Of a stretch of 64,000 bases of DNA, positions 22,601 to 35,168 are shown in pieces (positions within the stretch are counted from its first letter, which is position 1; each line of letters begins with the position of its first letter). The notes beneath the pieces were generated by a model. The model ran no database searches and was not told where the DNA came from. It saw nothing but the letters and a program-made list of their open reading frames with translations. This DNA is from Adineta vaga (lineage: Eukaryota; Rotifera): positions 6,138,001 through 6,202,000 of the forward strand of contig CP075496.1 in NCBI GenBank assembly GCA_021613535.1, in the 5' to 3' direction. The translations under genes and the position numbers were made by a program.

Positions 22601-24995
22601 TTTGTATCAGCACTTGCACTCGATGCTCGACGACAAGAATCTAATCGACCCGATCTCTGTTGTTGTGTATCTATGTCAACAGCATCATCATCGAATGAGT
22701 CAAATGAACCAAAAACGAAAGGATTATTACACCAAATCTTTACTAACGTCTGGACACCATTAGTTCTTGGAAATTCTTTTATACGTGCATTGATATTTTC
22801 AATGTTTATTATAATAACATGTTTATCATTATCAATTCTTCATCGAATACCAATTGGTTTGGATCAAAAATTATCAATGCCAAAAGATTCATATGTTCTA
22901 GATTATTTCTATGGTCTAGAAAATTATCTTAGTGTTGGTCCACCAGTTTATTTTATAGTTAATGAAGATGCAATTGATTATAAAAATATTCGTGAACAAG
23001 ATTTACTTTGTGGAACATCAGGTTGTTCGCCAATATCTTTACTCGGACAAATTGGAGAAACATTAAGACAACCAAAACGTTATTATCTTGCACAACCACC
23101 TTCTTCATGGCTTGATGATTATTTTGATTGGTTACAATCAACAAACGATCCACCTTGCTGTAGAATCAATAATCGAACACACGAATTTTGTCCTGCAACA
23201 ATGAATAATTCATTATGTGTAACATGTCCAATACAATTCTTGGAAAATCAACGACCATCACCTGATGATTTTCAAAAGTATATACAATATTTTCTAATTG
23301 ATAATCCGGGAGAAAAATGTCCAAAAGGTGGTCATGCTGCTTATCATGATGCTGTGGAATTAGTCAATAAAACTCGTGTTAAAACATCTTATTTCATGGG
23401 TTTTCATTCAGTACTTAAAACCTCCACAGATTTTATTGGTGCAATGAGAAGTGCAAATGAAATAGCGAAAAATATTTCGAAAACAATTTTAATTAATCAA
23501 ACACATCCATATCATGAGTCAAATAAGTTGGAAGATTATCCTGTTTTTCCATACAGGTAATTATAGCATTATAACATTCTTATTATTTATTAGAAGTTAA
23601 CTTATACTCATCAGATATCATGCATATTTAATTGATTTATATACAATACCCGAAGAAAAAATAGTTTTTCTGAGTTTCTGCTTCGAATAATTAAGGTCAA
23701 AATTAATTTGTTTTCTTAAAGGTTGACGAATTTGACAATCAAAGTTTTTATCGTTCCTTGAGCGATGAGAATTCCTTTTCAAATCAACTCATATGAATAA
23801 ACTAATTCGACATGACTTGTCGACAAAGAACATTTATAAACACTATTTTAAGGTATCTACAAGTGTATCCTGACATTTTAGAATGATTAAATGTTCTTAA
23901 GATAATCACGAAAATAATAGCGTTTAGGTTGATTAATTTCTTTATATTACACTAGAATAAGTAATTAATTTAGCGTAGAACCGTTTTCATCATAGGAAAA
24001 TGAATGATTCCATTATGTCTTTCTTCGATCTTATTATTTCTTCCTTTTTTTTGCGTCAATTGATAGTCGAGGTCTCTATTTACAATTTACTTATATGTCA
24101 ATAATCTATGAACTGAGAAAGTTCATTATCGAGAGCTCAAATAGAATACATTTATTTATTTATTTATTTTTCTTCTTCTTCTTCTTCTAGTGTATTCTAC
24201 GTTTTCTACGATCAATATTTAACTATTTGGCGTGATCTTATTGTGAATTTAACTTATTCATTCACTGCTGTGTTTCTTGTGACATGTATTTTACTTGGTT
24301 TTGATATTCATACTGCATTTTTGATTCTTCTTTGTGTATTTATGATTATTACGAATATGTTTGGTGTAATGTATCTATGGCATATTGAATTAAATGCTAT
24401 ATCTGTTGTAAATATTATTATGGTAAGGTTTGATCATATGCATTTAATATGAAATAATGATAGGATGTTTGTTTATAGTCTGTTGGTATTGCAGTTGAAT
24501 TTTGTGCTCATATTGCACGTTATTTTGCTGTTCGACAAGGTGCTACTCGTTTAATTCGAGCAAAGATTGCCTTAGCTGAAATGGGTAGTTCGGTACGTTA
24601 ATTATTGTCATTTTGGTCGTTTCTATATGATTAAATTTCTTTTAGGTCTTCAGTGGTATAACATTAACTAAAATTGGTGGAGTTGTAGTTCTTGCTTTTG
24701 CTAAATCACAACTTTTTCAAGTATTCTATTTTCGAATGTATTTCGCTCTGGTTATTATTGGAGCTATGCATGGTTTACTCTTTCTTCCAATATTATTAAG
24801 TTATTTCGGTGTGTATAAGATTATAATTATCTATATAAATGTAAATTGATCGTTTTAGGTCCACAATCGCTTGAACTATTTGATGAAGAAAAACGTATCC
24901 GTCAACTCAGTGCAAACCATGTTGATTTATCAAGTGAAATAAATATAGATGGTGACGAAGGTGACATATGTGATTCTTCAAGAGAAAAACTATAA
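19625..24995 (+). CDS. npc1: NPC intracellular cholesterol transporter 1 (Niemann-Pick C1)
   Basis: Thirteen exons join in phase to about 1327 residues (human NPC1 1278): 19625-19687, 19744-19888, 20100-20373, 20430-20676, 20728-20917, 20969-21071, 21132-21308, 21362-21906, 21963-23556, 24191-24422, 24479-24592, 24646-24808 and 24859-24995. A signal peptide precedes the Cys-rich N-terminal sterol-binding domain ([34 protein letters not shown]). The large lumenal loops and a patched-type RND permease core follow. The sterol-sensing domain in the long ninth exon contains VGVDNIFI and [17 protein letters not shown], and the last domain carries [20 protein letters not shown]. The protein moves cholesterol out of late endosomes and lysosomes. 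The human LLNF lysosomal tail signal is absent here (it ends SSREKL). A 634-nt intron (23557-24190) is large for this region. Confidence 0.95.
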
Positions 24996-26808
24996 ACATG
25001 AACGATTTATCTCTTTTTCTTTCTTTCTGTCTTGTCAGATGTATGTTGTTTTTCTCGATGAATTCATTGAAAGAATAAATCTAATCTAATGTTATATTAT
25101 GGTTAATTCTCGCCAAAACAAAAATCTATGATATTTAATCTTGAACTCGATCTTCCTTTTTTCTAATAGCTTATCAAGAAAAAAAACCTGGCTTTTTTCT
25201 AGATAAGTAAATGAGTTTTCAGTAGACATAATAAATATTTATAATCTAGTTTTTTTCTGTTCAACACAAAAAAAGTCAACGACGCAGTATCTTTCATCAG
25301 ATTAAAGCATGATTTTAGATTAAAATAATGTTTTCTCTCTTCTTCTTTCCTTGACATCTTGTCAGGAATTTTACATTAAGAAAATAACAACATTGTATGC
25401 TAACGTATTTAATATTTTATAGAAAACTCTTCAGTTAATGCAACGTTCATGTGTGTTTTTACACTAGAATATTCTATTTTTTCTAGCACATCATAGAAGA
25501 ATGAAGATTGTTCTCTTGTGTCTATAATACCAACAATGACTGACATCTATGAGAATGATTTTATAAAGTTTATCTTACATTCGAGAATAGATTAAAAGGT
25601 TTTATTTCTGATATTTTCGTAAAATTCTCTCCTCTCTTGAATTTTCATAAGAATGCAATATATGATTTCTATATGATGAAATCATTTACCAATGATCATC
25701 AAATAGTTGTCATTTATGTTTTTTAATGTGTGAACTTTCATGGAATGGAAGTTGCGTTTTTTTCTTTCTTTCATCATTTATTATTCTTTTCAAATATGAG
25801 TTCCATTTTATTTACTTATGCACATACTCACAAGCACTTTAACAATGAGTTCGTAGGTGCCTTTATTGTTTTCTGCTTAAGAATCTCGCATTTCTCGCGT
25901 TTTTCTTCTCGACGTGTCACTAATATTTCTTTCCTTCTTTTCTCTCTCATTAGACATGTAATGAATCAACAAGAAGTCATGACTATATTTGTCTTGAAAT
26001 GTTTTTCTTCCTTTTTTACTCTAGATTTGTTCTTTGTTATGAAATTATGATTTGTAAAAGTTTTGAGAAAAAAGAGAGATTTATGTAACAAAAATGAATA
26101 AGTATGTTTTCATTAGATTTACTACTCGAAAGTTTGAAAAGAAAAAAATCAGACATTCGAAAAGGTAGGAACTATAATAATGTCGACTGTTATTAGAATA
26201 CTTAGAAAAGAACAGAACGGAAAATATTGTTAATAATCGTGGACAGGTATACCTCGTCGTCGTCCTTATAGACGATATTCTGACAGTGCGCAATGTATTT
26301 GTCTGTCTAGAAAAGAACCTATTCAAGAGAAAGAAAAAGAAAACGGAAGAAAAAAACCTGACTTTAGCTGGGCAACAGTGCAAAGTCATTCTTCGTCGCT
26401 TATATTTCTCTATTTTTTTCCTATTTTTCTCCTTATACTACTCTCAATGGAAAAATGCCTGACTTGATTAACTATCATAAAAAGAGAAATAAAGAGAGAG
26501 AGAAGATAAAAACGAAGAAAACTGATCTTTAAAGAACGAGAGAAAGAAAAATTATATATATATATATATAATCGGATTGTCTCTTAATGGTTAGTATAGT
26601 AAGGTAACGTGTATTCTCCTTTAAGTCTCTTGAATCATCACGAGACTATTTTTCTATTGAACATCTGTTAAACGATGTAATAGGTTGATTTAAATCTTTT
26701 TTTTTCACTTCGACTATTTTAGATGATGTTGTTTTTGCTCAAATCTAGTATTTTCTAATTTGTGTTTGAGTGTGTGTGCGTGTGTGTCTGTTATATGTAT
26801 ATTTGTAT
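24996..26808. other. Intergenic, 1.8 kb, no gene supported
   Basis: This AT-rich spacer lies between NPC1 and the Smaug gene. An open frame of 106 codons at 25730-26050 and one of 102 codons on the other strand at 26081-26389 are Phe/Ser/Leu-rich translations of low-complexity DNA with no domain. A (TA)n run lies at about 26552-26570. An acceptor-like attttag followed by AT at 26716-26724 lies 86 nt before the Smaug start codon. Confidence 0.5.
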
Positions 26809-29800
26809 ATGATGTTTATTCAAAATCCAGAAAAAACCTCATCGAAAGATTGTAATATGTTAACATCATTGGAAAAATTTCAAGAACAATATAATCGCGT
26901 TCAACAACAATTCGATGAATGGACAGCATTTGAACAGATTTATGTTTCAATGGAATTAACTAAAAAATTACCTATATCACATCGATATTTTCTTTCGCAA
27001 TTTTTATATCAACCAAACAATCAACTTGAACATAATGATATGTTTCATCATACGATTCATCAAGCAAATACACCTGGTAAATATCGAGACGAAAAGAAAA
27101 TCATACAATCGCAATGGTTTTTTTTTTCTTTTTTTCTAGCTATTCTTGCTTGTCTTTTATCTGATGCAGAAGATAAAATTATATCAACTCTTCATTTATA
27201 TCTACCGTTAGTTTCACCAACAACTACTAATGAAAAACTACTTGAAGCATATCGAGATGTTTTCATCTATCTTGATTCAAAATTGGCCAATCCATCGAAT
27301 TTTTCTTATACAGAACAACAATTAATCAATTTTTGTCAACAAATTCGATTTTTTATACAAAAAAATCCATGTTTACAAAAATTTTCAAATGATATTCCAC
27401 AATTGAATGCTTTAGCGTCATCAACAACTAAAACTAATAAAGAAAATACGGATGAGGTATGATATGTCAATAGAATTTTCCATTAGAAATAATCCTTTTT
27501 CAATATATAAAGAATGAATAATGATGATAAGAATAGTCATGACATTTCAAGGTTAGCATTTATTTTCTTTTTATAAATTTTCAAAACAAAACCACGGATG
27601 TAAATATTCATATTTTACTTTATTCATTTATCAATGACGTCAATCACAAACATTGAGACATAGATATATTATCTTGATAGTATAATGAATGAAAACAAAC
27701 AAACAAGTAAATTTTGAAATTCTTGTCTTTTTAAGAAATCATCTATACAAACACAACGACATCATCAACCTTTACAACGTTATCCATCTGTTCGACCTAA
27801 TCAACAAGCATCACCACCACCAACAGCATCACCTTTGATGAATTTTATTTCAGAAGGTTCATGTAATACTACAATATCTCAACAACTTTCACGTACTGAT
27901 GCAGGTGATAGTGGTGTTGATCTATCGGAACCATGTTTAACAACTTCAGCACAAAATCTTCTATCGTCTCAACATTCAACAGTTGGTAGATCACATTCAG
28001 CTAATTTAGCATTAACTAAGGAAGAAGAAAATCAAACGAGTCATCTATTTGTTGCAAAATCAACTTCATCACCAACGCCTGAACAAACAAATACAACGCG
28101 TACATCATTTGTACCATTAACAGGTGTTTTAAGTGCACCAGCACCAACACATCATTCCTATTATTCAGATTTTCGTCATCAAAATTCCAGTTATTCACAA
28201 CAACAAGGTCGACCAACATTAACAATAAGTGATGAAGATGAAGAAGAACCTTCAGCAGACTATTACTCTCAATTTCCAACAAAATCATTTGACAAATTCT
28301 ATTTCGATATGAATACGGCAGATAATAATACGACTACGACTACAAATAATAATCGTTTACGACAATTTTCTTCTTTACGTAATCGAAATGCACGAACTCA
28401 TTCAAACAATTCTGCTAGTAATGGTGAAAGTGTTTCACAATATTTAGCCGTTGATGGAGCTTTTGGTTCTGTACGTAATACATTTATTCAACCAAATACT
28501 GGCATGCGTGGTAAATGAACACTATGTTTTTCGCTCATTTCTCATACTCTTTTCTATTAAGATGTTCCAAAATGGTTAAAAAATCTTCGTTTACATAAAT
28601 ATGCATTTTTCTTTTCTCAAATGACATATGATCAAATGATGAATTTAACTATTGATCAATTAAAAGAAGGCAAAATTACTGATGGTGCTTGTACAAAAAT
28701 CTTAATACATATTAAGAAATTAAAAGAAAGACAAGTTTTATTACAACAAAGTCTTGTTGATATTGATAATGAGAATATTGATATGAAAATTGTTTTACAA
28801 CAATTGAATGAATTAATGTTAACGCCAATACGTGCTCCACAAGCGGATCAAGATAATAATGATAATGAGGAAAATTTACCGAAATTAATTATGCAAGTAC
28901 TTGAAAAAGGTATGTGAAAAATTATACAAGTAGAAATCTTCAGAAGATAATTAGTTTCTTAATAATATTGCTAACTTAGTTATCATTTTGTTTTAGTCTA
29001 TCAAAAATTAACATCGAATACATCATCGACAACAATTTTTTCCGATATGTGCAATAATCTAGTTGGTCTATTCGATCGTTGTTATAAACATGAAGCTTTT
29101 TCTCCCGATCAACGTCATAAACTATTACATTGGCGAGGTCCATTATGTAATAAATTACAAACATCTGGTAAGATTGAATTTAAATCTATGCAATCTTCGT
29201 CATCATCTGTAAACCGTCGAACTCAACTGAAACCTCAAACAAGTATGGGAAATATGAATACAACATCAGTAACTAAACCTGCCATACGTAATATAAAAAG
29301 TATAGCACCATATTATCCAAATTATCAATCACCATCCATACCATTATCACGACAACATAATTCCGATTTACCGAATTCAAATGGGAATAATTCCAATTCA
29401 ACTGACGCCAATTTAATTCGACGTCCAACAAAATCTCCTACCTTGATTCTTACATCAAATAATGATTCTCAAGATGATATAACCACATCATCATCATCGA
29501 ACAATCATCTATCCATTGTTTCAAGCCATTCCTTACAAGAGAAACCATCATTTAATCAAACACAACCATTTATTACTGACCGTTCAGGTACAGGTAGTGG
29601 AAATCTTCGACCATCATTTAGTTATGCAACATCCATTTTACAACGTACAAATGGCGCTTATTTAGCTACTAATGAACATCAATTATTAACACGAAAAACA
29701 AGTATTGATCCATATGGTGAAACAAATTCAGAAGATAAAACCAAATTATGTAAAACATATAGTGATCCAAGTCGAATTCGTTTCTGTCATCCAATTCCAA

Positions 29801-30255
29801 CTCAACAATCATCCAATCATTTACAAATATCATCTCAACCAAAAACGTATCATATTACATCAACACCTTATTCATCACGACAGTGTCTCTCACGTTCTCA
29901 ACCAACACGAACTGATGTAAATCATTACTTTGAGAATGATTTAATTACTCAATCACCTATTCAAAAATCATATTCTGATAGAGAAGCATGTATTTATTAT
30001 GGTAAAAGTTCTTTCTCTTGATTATCTGTAGTGAATATTCTTTTCCTTGTTTTGACAGAAAGTGATGAAAATAATAATCATACAACAACAACATCATCAT
30101 CATTAAATGATAGTAAATCTCATGATGTTGAACTTGCTTTAAAACAAAGACATAATAGTACAGATTTTGACACATTATGTCGTCAAATGACAGAATCTGC
30201 GATTAGTGATGATGGTAAAGAAATCTATTGTTCTTATTATTTTCATTCGAAATAA
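26809..30255 (+). CDS. samd4: Smaug / SAMD4-family SAM-domain RNA-binding protein
   Basis: Six exons (26809-27076, 27140-27456, 27736-28510, 28562-28909, 28997-30001, 30059-30255) join in phase to about 969 residues. The N-terminal helical Smaug similarity region (EKFQEQYNRVQQQFDEW, then LHLYLPLVSP) precedes a long disordered Ser/Thr/Gln/Asn linker. The SAM domain begins KDVPKWLKNLRLHKYAFFFSQ and ends with the KLKERQ helix, very close to the vertebrate SAM, which binds Smaug recognition hairpins in mRNA. A pseudo-HEAT-like helical region follows (CYKHEAFSPDQRHKLLHW), then another disordered region, and near the end LCRQMTESAISDD, matching the conserved C-terminal motif of SAMD4. The family represses translation and recruits deadenylase to target mRNAs. 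MMFIQ (26809) was chosen as start because vertebrate orthologues also start MMF. Confidence 0.93.
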
Positions 30256-31053
30256 GTCTTTTATTATTTATTTTAGTTATAAATCAAAAATATTCTTCAA
30301 CTAATTCAATAGATAATGAATAGTGGTAAAACAATTGATTCAATTTTCAACAAAATAATCAAACATAAATACAAAATACAAACAAATATTTTTTCGTTTT
30401 TTCTTTCTTGTATAGATTTTTAATTTAAATCATTTTTGTTTCCTCTTGCGTGTCTGGTACACTCATTCATTTCTAGCTTATTCTATCGTTTAAATTTTGC
30501 GCTTTTGTTGTTGTTGTTTTTTATTGTTGTTGTTTTTTTTCGTTGTCGTCCCCGTCCGGTGGCATAAGGAAAAGAATTTCAACATACAAGCCAAAATCAA
30601 AACGACAACATCGAAACCAATATGCCGGTGACTTCTTCGTATATACGGATTTTTTCTTTCTTTCACATTTTGGCTGCTGCGCTGCTTCATTTTCAATGTA
30701 TGCTTCGAAAGAGATCGTTGACACAGAGAAAAACAAAAGAAACGAACTCATTTTTAATTTTTATTCTTTCTCATTTGTAATCATTCGAACAGATTAGCAC
30801 GCTATCGGCAGCGCCGTATGGAATTTTTCTTATGTGTGCGTATTTATAAACGATGACATATGTATTTGTAAAGATACACACACACAATCGCCAGAAGTGC
30901 CTTTCTTTTTGTTGTTGCTTGATTTCAATGTATATTTAAGTTTATCTATTATTTTTTGTGTTCTCTCATTTCATTGATTAAACATCGAAAGAATATATTA
31001 CTAAAATTCATTGGATTTCTAGATATTTTTTGTTTATTTTGTTTTGTATTCAA
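30256..31053. other. Intergenic, 0.8 kb; likely TFIIE-beta promoter region
   Basis: GTT/GTTT-rich low-complexity DNA lies near 30505-30545. A relatively GC-richer stretch at 30540-30620 and 30795-30830 may be promoter, but I see no recognisable box. A tttctag followed by AT at 31016-31024 lies 31 nt before the next start codon. Confidence 0.45.
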
Positions 31054-32851
31054 ATGGCATCTTCATCATCATCAGCACTATTTAAAGAACGTGAAAAATT
31101 TGTGAAACGACAAGCAGAAGAAGCAGCATTTCTTGCTTCAGCAGATAAACGTCAAAAAGTTGATAAGCCATCATCACAGAAAACAAATCGACCTAAATCA
31201 TCACTTCCTCGAGCTAAAACATCATCAGGTTAGTTGTGACGTTGTTTTCATTTATTTACATTCAAATTTATTCATATTGTAGATTTTATAGCTGATTTTC
31301 ATACATCAAATTCTGGTTCAAAACCGAGAAATTTGATATTAACAAAAATTGTACAAAAATTACAGGTAAATTTGACAACGAAAGAATTTAAGAACTAACA
31401 ATCAGTCTACTCTTCAAATTTAATTAACTAAACTCTAATAATAGCCATATTGTTTAAGTAGACTCATTTGGTTTTGCGTCCTAGAACTTTATAATGATCT
31501 CCGAAATATCTGCATATCAAAGAACTCTTTTTCACGGTTTTCGCATCTAATTAATTAAAGATCTATTTATATGCACCTTAACGTTTTTCCTAATCTAAAA
31601 ATATCTGTAATGAATATTGTTATATTACTGAAAGTCATACTCGATTAAAAAATTTCTATGAAATAACAAAAATGTCTTGGTTCTTACGTTGACATTTCAT
31701 GATATATGATATTAGTTGCATATCAACGTAAAAACCATATGCGTTCTCTTTTTTCCATAGAAAAAATGGCATGACGTCTCATGGAAAACGGACAGTTAAT
31801 TAAATAAGGAACTTTTTATTCAGATGTGAAAATTTAACTGGGATAGAGAAGTTATATAAAATACTTTTTTGGACATAGTATATAGATTCGTTTGAAAATA
31901 AGATAATTATGTTTTCTTTCAGGAACGTTATCTTGGTGGACAAACTGATTCAGTAACTTTAGATGAAATTGTCGAAGAATCTGGTGTAACAGTCGATTCA
32001 TCGGATAAACATTGGCTTGCTTCAGAAGTATTAAAACGTCAAATGAAATTGTCATATTTTGAAATGATTTTTTAAATTTAGGCTCTTTTAATCAATCCGA
32101 AAATAGATGTTGAACGTGTCAATGATGTAAATAGATTTATATATAAACCTCCACTTGATTTAAAAGCTGCAAAGAAAATACCACTGCTCAATCTTCTCAA
32201 ATCACGACATGAAAAATGTGAAGGTACAATAACTGTTGATGATGTTCGAGATACAATTCCATCAAATAAAGCTGATTTTATCATTGAGGTATGTATGAGA
32301 AAAGCAGAGAAATTGACCATTTTTTTCCAATTTTCTAGAATTTAGTCAGAAGTAAAGATGTAGCGAAAGTCACTAATAATAAAAGAGAAGTGTTATTCTA
32401 CACTGATCGTGCTTATGATCTCCAAGTTAATCCAGGTAAAGTTCTTCGTTTTCATATAAGTAAAGCTTATCTCTTATTTTATTTTTAATTATTTAGAATT
32501 TATTGATTCGTGGCGACGAATATCAGTTGAAGGTTTAGATGACAAAATGATTTCAGAATTTCTCTCTAATCAAGGACATCGTGTTCTCACTAAGAACGCG
32601 CCACGACTACCGGTAAATCTCATTCAATATATTTCAATATATAAAGTATATATATATATATCTATTTATTCTAGGAATTAACAACTAAAACTAAACGTGG
32701 TGGTCGTCGTGTTGATACAATGAAACATAATCAACATGTTGCACATCAACTTGAAGTAAATCTAAAAATTAAACTGAATATTTGACAATTGAACTGATAA
32801 TATTTATTCTTTTTTCTTTAGGATTATACGCAAACAGCAATAAAGAAATAA
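31054..32851 (+). CDS. gtf2e2: General transcription factor IIE subunit 2 (TFIIE-beta)
   Basis: Eight exons (31054-31228, 31283-31365, 31923-32027, 32082-32288, 32339-32435, 32497-32612, 32675-32755, 32822-32851) join in phase to about 297 residues (human 291). A Ser- and Lys-rich N-terminus (ALFKEREKFVKRQAEE) is followed by the first winged helix (ILTKIVQKLQERYLGGQTDS, TLDEIVEE, ALLINPKIDVE) and the second (LLNLLKSRHEKCEG, DFIIENLVRS). The basic C-terminal region (KTKRGGRRVDTMKHNQH) ends LEDYTQTAIKK, close to the human end LKDYSDITSSK. With TFIIE-alpha it joins the RNA polymerase II preinitiation complex and stimulates TFIIH. The last exon encodes only nine residues. The second intron (557 nt) is longer than the rest. 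Confidence 0.94.
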
Positions 32852-33466
32852 TTCTTGATTTACAATGGGTTTTTTTCTTGTTCGGACATGAAAGAAGAGT
32901 GTGTTTAAAATTTGAATATGTATTTCATGTTGAAGTTACAACTCGACGGATAGTATTGTCGAATTTATAGCTTCGGCAAAGGATGTAACTTCGACATGAC
33001 ATATATATTCTTATATCAATATTGAATTAAAAAGAAATCAAAAAATAAACACATGTCTCTCGCAATTTCCATGTTAAGATCTTTGAGTGCATTTTTACCG
33101 AAAAAAAATAATTAATTCTAGACTGATTGAAAAGAGGAAAAAAATAATCTAGTACAGTAATGTTAGTGATAAAACGAATATGTATAGTGAAGGAAAAGAA
33201 ACTAGTTGAAAGTTATTGAAATAGATATGTAAACATAAATCATTCAAAAATATATCTAATAAAATAAATTAAGATTTTATTGTGAAGAAAAAAATGAGAT
33301 TTGTCTCGATATTCATCTCGAATTTATTTACATACGAGAACAATAAAAGAAAAACATAAGTCTAGTGTAGATTTGGTATTCAACAAGTCAAGCATGAGAT
33401 ATTTGTCTTAGTTTGGTGTAGATAAAAGAAAAGAAAATGAAGACAAGCAAAAAACGGAAATATATG
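32852..33466. other. Convergent intergenic region, 0.6 kb
   Basis: The 3' ends of TFIIE-beta (+) and the TMEM196-like gene (-) face each other here. AT-rich; an AATAAA is present near 33044. Nothing else seen. Confidence 0.5.
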
Positions 33467-34142
33467 TCATGTCGATGATCGACCAAATGATTGAGAAGAT
33501 TCACGGATTGAACCCGATTGTCTTGATGATGGTGGTTTCGAAACAACGACAATATCTTTTTCCGACAGGACTTGAACAAAAAATGCACCTTCTTTCTTTC
33601 GAAATTTTTTATTTGCAGCATCGAATGACAAACGTATACCAATTGATATACTCAATAAACATGTTAAACATTCCAATAATGATATAACTAATCCCACAAA
33701 TAGAAGTCGATCTTTTTGTTCTTTCAAATAAGCTTGTCCGTCTGTCATGATATTTACTAAACCTAATCGTAATAATTGAATATTAACACAATCTACGACA
33801 AGTGTGACAGTACTGATTGCTACGTAGCATAATATCTAAATAAGAAAATTGAACTTTTCAGAAATCAAGAAGTTTTCTCATTTACCACATAGAGACCTTT
33901 TTGACGTGCACATATCATTCCTATTGCACCACAAAGAGCAAACTGCAAAAAACAAAATCAGAATGAAGAATATTTTTCTTAACTAGTTAACATACGAAAA
34001 AACCGCTCCATAATGGTGAGACACTATATGCCATCCAAACAGATTCTCGACTTTGTGCAATAATACCAATAATAAAACTTATTAGAGCAAGTACAACATG
34101 TAATGATGATATAGCATAAGTCAATCCAATGAAAATGTACAT
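33467..34142 (-). CDS. TMEM196-like four-transmembrane protein
   Basis: Three exons (34142-33996, 33942-33886, 33835-33467) join in phase to about 190 residues. Four hydrophobic helices are visible: ISSLHVVLALISFIIGIIA, SGFFFALCGAIGMICA, ILCYVAISTVTLVV and LLFVGLVISLLECLTCL. The segment SVSPLWSGFFFALCGAIG, followed by a Cys-Ala-Arg/Lys turn, resembles vertebrate TMEM196 (SSPVWSGVCFLLCGICGIL), and spacing and length are similar. The cytosolic tail is Ser/Arg-rich. TMEM196 function is not well established. An in-frame TAA lies upstream of the start, but an extra 5' exon cannot be excluded because the first helix starts very close to the Met. Confidence 0.68.
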
Positions 34143-35168
34143 GAGATGATGAAGATGAGGATCATCTCTCTCGTTAACTTAAAATTTACCGACACGAACA
34201 CATAAAAAAAATATGAACAAAAGGCAAAATGACAATGATGATGATGATGATGATGAAGGAGACGAAGGAGAAGAAGAAAAATCTGATTGCAATGACGATA
34301 AGAACAACAAGGACAAGCTCATGTCACATCTCATAAGAGATTAGAAGACGTCCATGTTTCTTTTGGCTCTCGTTTTTCTTTTGTCGACAACAACGAACAA
34401 ATTTGTGAACGTCCGGAATAAGAAAATAGAACACGAAGAATAAGAAAAAAATTTCGAAGACATGAGAAAAAAACAGAAGTATTTGCTATTCAACGATCCT
34501 TTCTTCGCTCTTATCGCTTATTTTCCCGGAGATTGTATGAGTACGAGCAAACGAATCATAATAGAATCTGTTCAGACTAGAAACAACTTAAAATCAATAG
34601 ACAATACAACCCGATAATAAACCACAAGTTGTTGATGACGAGAGAGAGAAAGCACTGAATAACAACGAGGCAATTTCTCATACTCGAATCGTCGACGTAA
34701 TTGACAAACACTCCAATTGAACATCATGCATTTTGATTAGTCCAATGAAAAGATTGCCTTATATTTTATCAAATGTCAAAAACAAAACTTAGAAAATTTC
34801 GCAGATTTCTTTTTCTCTCTAAACTAACAGCATTATTCTACTTCCATTGATAATAAATATGACATACCAAAAAAAAGTAGAAAAATCTATTATTATTCTA
34901 TTTGCAATAATCTATTGTTAATCATGTGATATGACTTTTTGTTTAAGCAAACGATTTTATTTTTATTTAGAAAAAATCAATTTCAAAACTTGTGCACCAG
35001 ACACTCCGAAACCTTCGATAATTGTTCTATTTCTTGGCGTAAGAAAAACAAAATATGACATATAGAAGAGCAGATTTGTTCTAGATGAGTAAAATATGTA
35101 TATACAACAACATCATCAAGAAAAAGAGAAAAAAAGAAAAGAAAAGAAAAGAAAAACGCAAGACATCA
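34143..35168. other. Intergenic, 1 kb, with a GAT/GAA-type simple repeat
   Basis: A (GAT)n run at about 34230-34258 passes into GAAGGAGACGAAGGAG purine-rich DNA. It probably contains the 5' flank of the TMEM196-like gene and the 3' flank of the Ig/EGF gene. No gene seen. Confidence 0.5.

Noticed and set aside
19625-24995. Annotation as NPC1L1 or Patched
   Set aside because: The Cys-rich N-terminal domain and the sterol-sensing and final domains match NPC1 most closely. NPC1L1 is a vertebrate-type duplicate, and Patched lacks this N-terminal domain.
25730-26389. Two frames of about 100 codons in the NPC1-Smaug spacer
   Set aside because: Phe/Ser/Leu-rich low-complexity translations on opposite strands; no homology or splice structure recognised.
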